From positions 1-38,075 of the forward strand of contig QOUO01000016.1 of the NCBI GenBank assembly GCA_003862195.1: DNA of 38,075 nucleotides, read 5' to 3'. This DNA comes from Coriobacteriaceae bacterium (GTDB taxonomy: Bacteria > Actinomycetota > Coriobacteriia > Coriobacteriales > Atopobiaceae). This document shows positions 33,182-38,075 of this stretch, in pieces. The position numbers and the translations under genes were made by a program. Numbering within the stretch: the stretch's first letter is position 1; every line of letters starts with the position of its first letter. The notes beneath the pieces were generated by a model. That model saw only the letters and a list, made by a program, of their open reading frames with translations. It was not told the origin of the DNA and made no database searches.

Positions 33182-33970
33182 GTGCCGCTCATGTTCATAC
33201 TCTCGCCAGCAAAGCGCATGGTCGCGGTGGAGGGCGAGCCCCGCCCCCGGGCCGCCCCCGCCCTTCTCGCCCGCACGCGCGTGCTGCAGGGCGCGCTGCG
33301 CGGCCTCTCGCTCGGGGAGTGCCAGCAGCTCTGGCGCTGCAGCGACGCCCTCGCGCGGCAGAGCTACGAGCTGCACCAACGCATGGACCTGGACGCGATC
33401 GCCACCGCGGGCAGCGCCGCGTGCGCGAGCTTCAGCGGCATCGCGTTTACGCACCTCGCGGCGGGGGTCATGACCGCGTCCCAGTTCGACTACCTGCAGC
33501 GGCGCCTCAGGATCGTATCGGCGTTCTACGGCTGCCTGCGCCCGCTCGACGCCATCCTGCCCTACCGGCTCGAGATGGCGCAGCGCCTCGACGTGCCCGC
33601 GGCGCCCGCGCTCGGCCTGCCCGCGACGGACGACCTCTACGCCTGGTGGGGCGACTCCATCGCGCGCGAGGTCCTGCGCGGCGCGCCCACCGCCCTCGTC
33701 AACGTCGCCTCCGTGGAGTACGCGCGCGCCGTCGTGCCGCACATGGGGCAGGTTCCCGTCGTCACCTGCCTGTTTGGCACGCGCCGCGCGACGGACGGGC
33801 GCTTTGTGCAGCGCGCCACGGAGGCCAAGGCAGCGCGCGGCAGCTTCGTCAGGTGGTGCGCGGAGAAGGACGTGGACAGCGTCGCCCAGCTCCGCACGTA
33901 CGCGGAGCGCGGCTACGCGCTCGACGCCGCGGCCTCGGACGAGCGCACGCTCCGCTTCGTGCGCACGTAG
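33182..33970 (+). CDS. yaaA: YaaA family (UPF0246) peroxide-stress protein
   Basis: This 262-residue protein begins with the family motif FILSPAKRM, followed by FSGIAFTHLAAG, IVSAFYGCLRPLDAILPYRL and DLYAWWGDSI, all typical of YaaA/UPF0246. In E. coli YaaA limits free iron and DNA damage during peroxide stress; that role is assumed here. The GTG at 33182 is chosen because GGAGGG lies seven bases before it; an ATG three codons later is less well placed. It is divergent from the AI-2E gene with 57 bases between. Two dispersed motif copies occur (33263-33272 minus, 33863-33872 plus). Confidence 0.85.
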   Translation: MPLMFILSPAKRMVAVEGEPRPRAAPALLARTRVLQGALRGLSLGECQQLWRCSDALARQSYELHQRMDLDAIATAGSAACASFSGIAFTHLAAGVMTASQFDYLQRRLRIVSAFYGCLRPLDAILPYRLEMAQRLDVPAAPALGLPATDDLYAWWGDSIAREVLRGAPTALVNVASVEYARAVVPHMGQVPVVTCLFGTRRATDGRFVQRATEAKAARGSFVRWCAEKDVDSVAQLRTYAERGYALDAAASDERTLRFVRT

Positions 33971-33989
33971 GGGAGCGGGGGCCGCGCGT

Positions 33990-34042
33990 CTTGCCACACC
34001 CCGCGCGTTGTGGCAAGGTCTACCTTGGCGCACAACGTGCGC
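33990..34042 (+). terminator. Two hairpins after yaaA
   Basis: CTTGCCACA pairs with TGTGGCAAG (33990-33998, 34009-34017; perfect 9 bp), then GCGCAC pairs with GTGCGC around AAC (34028-34042). No T run follows. They may end yaaA transcription or act in the leader of the next gene. Confidence 0.4.
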
Positions 34043-34084
34043 GCTGGTACGGCAATCCGCAGGAAACCGCAGGATGGGAGGGCC

Positions 34085-35074
34085 ATGGCAGAGGCGTCCA
34101 AGGCTGTGCGCGACGGCGCGTCGGTACCCGCGAGCGGGTCGCCCGATTCCGCGGCCCAGCCCCACGAGTCCCGTCCGGACCACCGCCGTCGCGTGGTCGC
34201 GGGCACGCTCATGGTCATCGCCGGCGCGTGCCTGTGGGGCATCTCGGGCACGGTGTCCAAGCTCCTGATGGACCGTACGGGCGTGAGCCCGCTCTGGATG
34301 ACCAACGTCAAGATGCTCGCGGGTTCGGCCGTGTTCTTCTCCTTTGCCGCCGCGCGCACGCCGGATCTCCTGCGCGATGCCGGCCGCTCGCTTCGCCACC
34401 CGCGCGAGCTCCTGGGCGTCGTCGGCATGAGCGTGATGGCCTACCTGGTGCTCAACGCCAGCTACTTCGCAAACGTGGACGTGACCAACCCCGCCACCGC
34501 CACGGTGCTCCAGAGCCTGGGCGTGCCCATGACGCTCGCGGCCGTGTGCCTGCGCAAGCGCCGCGTGCCGTACGGGCGCGAGGTCCTCTGCTTCGCGATG
34601 GCGGTCCTCGGCACGTTCCTGCTCGCCACGGGCGGGGACCCCACCACCCTCGCCATGCCGGCGCTCGGCCTCGCGCTGGGGCTGCTCACGGCTGCGGGCC
34701 AGGCGTCGGAGTCGCTGCTCACGGTGGGCTACGTGCGGCGTTGGGGGAGCCTCGTCACCAACGCGATCGGCTTTCTGGTCGCGGGCCTGCTGCTCCTGCC
34801 GGCGGTGCGCCCGTGGGCGTACGACGCGGCCGCGGCCTTCGCCCCGCTCGACTGGTTCCTGCTCGCGTTCTCCGTGCTGGTGGGCACGTTCGGCGCGGGC
34901 GCGCTCTACATGGCGGGCCTCGTGCGCGTGGGGCCGGTCCGCACCACGCTCCTTTCCACCACGGAGCAGCTGTCTTCCGCGGTGAGCGCCTGGGCCCTGG
35001 TCGGCACGACCTTCTCGCCCGCGGAGCTTGCCGGCTTCGCGATCATCACGGCCATGGTCGCGCTTTCGGCGTAA
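34085..35074 (+). CDS. DMT-superfamily (EamA) transporter
   Basis: This 329-residue protein has a hydrophilic ~40-residue N-terminus, then ten membrane segments in two EamA repeats (MVIAGACLWGISGTVSKLLM at the first; FLLAFSVLVGTFGAGALYMA and STTEQLSSAVSAWALVGTTF in the second). Export of small metabolites or peptidoglycan/amino-acid related compounds is the family role; the substrate is unknown. It differs clearly from the DMT gene at 12.2 kb. ATG 34085 follows GGGAGG closely; the open frame to 34010 overlaps a hairpin. It is nine bases from the exonuclease gene, so they are probably co-transcribed. Confidence 0.88.
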   Translation: MAEASKAVRDGASVPASGSPDSAAQPHESRPDHRRRVVAGTLMVIAGACLWGISGTVSKLLMDRTGVSPLWMTNVKMLAGSAVFFSFAAARTPDLLRDAGRSLRHPRELLGVVGMSVMAYLVLNASYFANVDVTNPATATVLQSLGVPMTLAAVCLRKRRVPYGREVLCFAMAVLGTFLLATGGDPTTLAMPALGLALGLLTAAGQASESLLTVGYVRRWGSLVTNAIGFLVAGLLLLPAVRPWAYDAAAAFAPLDWFLLAFSVLVGTFGAGALYMAGLVRVGPVRTTLLSTTEQLSSAVSAWALVGTTFSPAELAGFAIITAMVALSA

Positions 35075-35083
35075 GGGGGAGGC

Positions 35084-35965
35084 ATGTCGCGCAGGAATCG
35101 CTACCGGGACATAGACGTGGGCTCGCTCCCGCGCAGCTACGTGAGCTACGACCTCGAGACCACGGGCCTCGGGGCGGACGCGCGCATCGTGGAGATCGGT
35201 GCCGTCCGCGTGATCGACGGCTATGAGGACGAGAAGTTCGACACCTTTGTCGCGCCTCCCGCGGGGGTGCGCTTCGAGCCGGGCGCCCGCGCCGTCAACC
35301 ACATATCTGACGCGATGCTCGCTGGCGCGCCGGCGGAGGCGAGCGCCTACCGCGACTTCGCCGCGTTTGCGGAGGACCTGCCGCTCGTGGGGCAGAACAT
35401 CGTCGCGTTCGACAACCCGCTGCTCGACGCCGCGGCCGCCCGTGCGGGGGAGCGGCCCCTCACGGCAAACGGCTGCCACGACACCATGCTCCTGTACCGC
35501 GCGCTCGTGGGCATGCCCGCGAGCCTTGCGGCGATCTGCGCGCACTACGGCGTGCAGAACCCGCAGGCGCACCGCGCCTGGGCGGACGCCGTCGCCACGA
35601 GCGACTGCTACCTGGCCATACTGCGCGACGCCGCCTCGCGCGCCGTGCACGTGCGCGACCTTGCGGAGCGGCCGGCCTCGGACGAGCTTGCGGGCGAGCG
35701 CGTCTGCTTTACGGGCAACAGCTACGACTTTCCCAAGCGCGACATGGAGGTCCTCGCGCTCGAGCACGGCGCGGAGCTGCGCGAGCGCGTGACCAAGCGC
35801 GTCACGATGCTCGTGGCGCTGGAGGACCGCCGCAGCGGCAAGGTCATGCGCGCGGAGGAGCTGGGCGTGCCCGTCGTGGGCGCGGAGGCGTTCCTGGGGC
35901 GCATCGGGCTTGCGCCGGCGGACCTCCGCCGCGAGCCGCCAGCCGGGCGCCTAGCCCATACCTAA
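35084..35965 (+). CDS. DEDDh 3'-5' exonuclease with BRCT domain
   Basis: This 293-residue protein starts with a DnaQ-like exonuclease: Exo I DLETTG (residues 23-28), NHISDAML, Exo II within VGQNIVAFDNPLL, and Exo III HRAWADAVAT with the His/Asp pair. From ~205 a BRCT domain follows (ELAGERVCFTGNSYDFPKRD, then VTKRVTMLVALEDRRSGKVM and KVMRAEELGVPVVGAEAFL). Such fusions are found in actinobacteria and likely act in DNA repair or RNA/DNA end trimming. It is not the polymerase III epsilon subunit by context. ATG 35084 follows GGGGGAGG. Confidence 0.88.
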   Translation: MSRRNRYRDIDVGSLPRSYVSYDLETTGLGADARIVEIGAVRVIDGYEDEKFDTFVAPPAGVRFEPGARAVNHISDAMLAGAPAEASAYRDFAAFAEDLPLVGQNIVAFDNPLLDAAAARAGERPLTANGCHDTMLLYRALVGMPASLAAICAHYGVQNPQAHRAWADAVATSDCYLAILRDAASRAVHVRDLAERPASDELAGERVCFTGNSYDFPKRDMEVLALEHGAELRERVTKRVTMLVALEDRRSGKVMRAEELGVPVVGAEAFLGRIGLAPADLRREPPAGRLAHT

Positions 35966-36096
35966 GCGTGGGGCACGTAGGTTTTCTCTTCTCGCACGTA
36001 TACGATTTTAAGAGTGGGGTATCCATCTATCGTATGCACACGAGTCGCCCGGGCGGCGTGCCGCGCCGCGGCGCATGGTAGGGGAGGAAGCCAGGC

Positions 36097-38073
36097 ATGA
36101 AGCAGTTCAAGACCGAGAGCAAGAAGCTCCTGGACCTGATGATCAACTCGATCTACACCAACAAGGAGATCTTCCTGAGGGAGCTCATCTCCAACGCGTC
36201 CGACGCGCTGGACAAGCTGAGCTTCGAGGGCCTCACGGACGAGTCCAAGCGCGTGGACGAGGAGCTGGCCATCAACCTGGCCTTCGACAAGGACGCCCGC
36301 ACGATCACCGTGTCCGACAACGGCATCGGCATGACGGAGGACGAGCTCGACAAGAACCTGGGCACAATCGCACACTCCGGGTCAGAGCAGTTCAAGGAGA
36401 AGAACGCGGACGCCCAGGGTGACGCCGTGGACATCATCGGCCAGTTTGGCGTGGGCTTCTACTCCAGCTTCATGGTCGCGAAGCGCGTGCGCGTGGTGAG
36501 CCGCGCTCTGGGCGAGGCGCAGGCCAACACCTGGGAGTCCGACGGCGTGAGCGGCTACAGCATCGAGGCCACGCCCGCGGACCAGCTGCCCGAGGCGCTC
36601 GCCGGCGAGCACGCGCACGGCACGCAGATCACGCTCTTCCTGCGCGACTCCACGGAGGAGGACGACACGGACCAGTTCCTGAGCGAGTGGAAGCTCCGCG
36701 ACCTGGTGCGCCAGTACTCCAACTACGTGCGCTACCCCATCCGCATGATGGTCACCAAGAGCCGCGAGAAGCCGGCGCCCGACCCCAAGCCGGACGACTA
36801 CAAGCCCGAGTACGAGGACTACCAGGAGCTCGAGACCCTCAACTCCATGACGCCGATCTGGAAGAAGCGCAAGTCGGACGTGGAGCAGAAGGACTACGAC
36901 GAGTTCTACAAGTCCACGTTCCACGACTGGGAGAAGCCGCTGCGCACCGTGAGCTTCCACGCCGAGGGCGCCATCAGCTACGACGCGCTGCTCTTCATCC
37001 CGAGCGTGGCGCCGTTCGACCTCTATAGCAAGGACTACCAGAAGGGCCTCGCGCTCTACAGCTCGAGCGTCCTCATCCAGGAGAAGTGCGCGGACCTGCT
37101 GCCCGACTACTACAACTTCGTCCGCGGCATCGTGGACTCGCCGGACGTCACGCTCAACATCTCGCGCGAGACGCTGCAGCAGAACTCGCAGCTCCGCGCC
37201 ATCGCCCGCCGCGTCGAGAAGAAGGTCACGTCCGAGCTTGAGGACATGCGCGACAACGACCGCGAGTCGTACGAGAAGTTCTTCAACAACTTTGGCCGCG
37301 GCCTGAAGTTTGGCATCTACAACAGCTTTGGCTCCAAGTCCGACGAGCTGGCAGACCTGCTGCTGTTCTACTCCGCGCGCGACAAGAAGATGGTCACGCT
37401 CAAGGAGTACGTCGACGGCATGGCCGAGGGCCAGGACAAGATCTACTACGCGGCCGGCGAGACCCGCGAGCTGCTCGAGCAGACGCCCGCGGTCCGCAGC
37501 GCCCTCAAGCACGGCTACGACGTCCTTCTCTGCACGGAGAACGTGGACGAGTTCATGTTCCAGTTCCTGCGCAGCTACCACGTGGACGCCGTTGCCGGCG
37601 ACTCCGAGCACAAGGGGACCGAGGCCCGCGACATCGAGCTGCAGAACGTGGCCGACGCCAAGCTCGACCTCGCCACGGAGGACGAGAAGAAGGCGGCCGA
37701 GAAGGCCACGGAGGACAACAAGGAGCTCTTTGGCGAGCTCAAGGACGCCCTCGACGGCAGGGTGAGCGAGGTCAAGGTGTCTGCCAGCCTGGACGACGAC
37801 ACGCCCGCGACCGTAAGCGCCGAGGGTCCCGTCTCGCTCGACATGGAGCGCCGCCTGCAGCAGACGCCCGACGCCGACAAGGCGCCCAAGGCCAGCCGCG
37901 TGCTCATGCTGAACGCGAAGCACCCGGTCTTTGGCAAGCTCCAGGCCGCCAAGGACGACAAGAAGCGCCTTGCCCTCATGGGCGACATCCTCTACAACCA
38001 GGCGCTCCTGGTCGAGGGCCTGCCCGTGGAGGACCCGGCCAAGTTCGCGCGCGAGATCACGGAGCTCATGTAG
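36097..38073 (+). CDS. htpG: HtpG, Hsp90-family chaperone
   Basis: This 658-residue protein is a complete HtpG. The ATPase domain has LRELISNASDALDKL, DNGIGMTEDELDKNLGTIAH and GQFGVGFYSSFMVA. The middle domain has NYVRYPIRMMV and GIVDSPDVTLNISRETLQQN. The C-terminal dimer domain lacks MEEVD, as usual in bacteria. It refolds or remodels client proteins using ATP. ATG 36097 follows GGGGAGGAAG. The 131-base leader has no CIRCE or HAIR repeat; ATACGA (36000-36005) and TCGTAT (36030-36035) form a short inverted pair. The stop lies two bases before the window end. Confidence 0.97.
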   Translation: MKQFKTESKKLLDLMINSIYTNKEIFLRELISNASDALDKLSFEGLTDESKRVDEELAINLAFDKDARTITVSDNGIGMTEDELDKNLGTIAHSGSEQFKEKNADAQGDAVDIIGQFGVGFYSSFMVAKRVRVVSRALGEAQANTWESDGVSGYSIEATPADQLPEALAGEHAHGTQITLFLRDSTEEDDTDQFLSEWKLRDLVRQYSNYVRYPIRMMVTKSREKPAPDPKPDDYKPEYEDYQELETLNSMTPIWKKRKSDVEQKDYDEFYKSTFHDWEKPLRTVSFHAEGAISYDALLFIPSVAPFDLYSKDYQKGLALYSSSVLIQEKCADLLPDYYNFVRGIVDSPDVTLNISRETLQQNSQLRAIARRVEKKVTSELEDMRDNDRESYEKFFNNFGRGLKFGIYNSFGSKSDELADLLLFYSARDKKMVTLKEYVDGMAEGQDKIYYAAGETRELLEQTPAVRSALKHGYDVLLCTENVDEFMFQFLRSYHVDAVAGDSEHKGTEARDIELQNVADAKLDLATEDEKKAAEKATEDNKELFGELKDALDGRVSEVKVSASLDDDTPATVSAEGPVSLDMERRLQQTPDADKAPKASRVLMLNAKHPVFGKLQAAKDDKKRLALMGDILYNQALLVEGLPVEDPAKFAREITELM

Positions 38074-38075
38074 GC

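Noticed and set aside
33125-35767. Long extension of the AI-2E frame toward 35767
   Set aside because: It is antisense to yaaA, the DMT and exonuclease genes and shows only Arg/His/Ala-rich shadow sequence.
35966-36096. CIRCE or HAIR heat-shock operator before htpG
   Set aside because: No match to the inverted repeats of HrcA or HspR sites; only a six-base inverted pair is present.

Overview
The window is about 38 kb of uniformly GC-rich, densely packed bacterial DNA. Start codons are mostly ATG with a few GTG and TTG, and G-rich Shine-Dalgarno sites are common. The gene set (class III glutamine synthetase, GltBD, Bacillus-type PurF, DUF4179 anti-sigma-like protein, many LysR and DMT proteins) and the codon use fit a high-GC actinobacterium, most likely Coriobacteriia (Atopobiaceae, Olsenella-like). 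That placement is an inference from gene content; there is no rRNA gene here to test it. I found 30 protein genes, one cut by the left edge, and no tRNA, rRNA, CRISPR array or complete insertion sequence.

Layout. 1-3.1 kb: the start of a 3-hydroxyacyl-CoA dehydrogenase, a small unknown protein, and a LysR regulator divergent from azlC-azlD (branched-chain amino-acid export). 3.1-9.7 kb: an ECF-like sigma factor overlapping a DUF4179 membrane protein, a pentapeptide-repeat protein, a one-pass small membrane protein, a glycogen synthase with a ~250-residue Lys/Ala/Pro-rich tail, a HAD phosphatase and a uracil-DNA glycosylase-family enzyme. 10-15.4 kb: a DUF389 membrane protein, a second LysR divergent from a DMT exporter, and a DUF262-DUF1524 defence-type nuclease. 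15.5-26 kb: nitrogen and purine metabolism, with purF, gltB, gltD, and glnN (glutamine synthetase III) convergent with gltD. 26.3-30.3 kb: a DUF1295 membrane protein, then an operon of a small unknown protein, a lipoprotein solute-binding protein and a single-chain ABC permease-ATPase. 30.3-31.0 kb: a visibly AT-richer gap without a convincing gene, rich in inverted and direct repeats. 31-38 kb: a class II amidotransferase, an AI-2E family transporter, a YaaA-like protein, a DMT transporter, a DEDDh exonuclease-BRCT protein and htpG.

How genes fit together. PurF, GltBD, GlnN and the YafJ-like amidotransferase all handle glutamine or its amide nitrogen. The glnN upstream region carries two 5-6-5 boxes resembling actinobacterial GlnR sites. 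Two LysR genes each sit head-to-head with an exporter gene, with a short inverted repeat in the shared control region.

Most unusual signal. The 10-mer GAGAAGGACG occurs 18 times in this window (10 on +, 8 on -), and GAGAAGAACG three more times. It occurs in intergenic DNA, in variable protein tails and linkers (usually read as Glu-Lys-Asp) and in other frames. A frequent left extension is GGGC. It behaves like a dispersed DNA-level signal rather than a protein motif and is the best candidate here for something undescribed.
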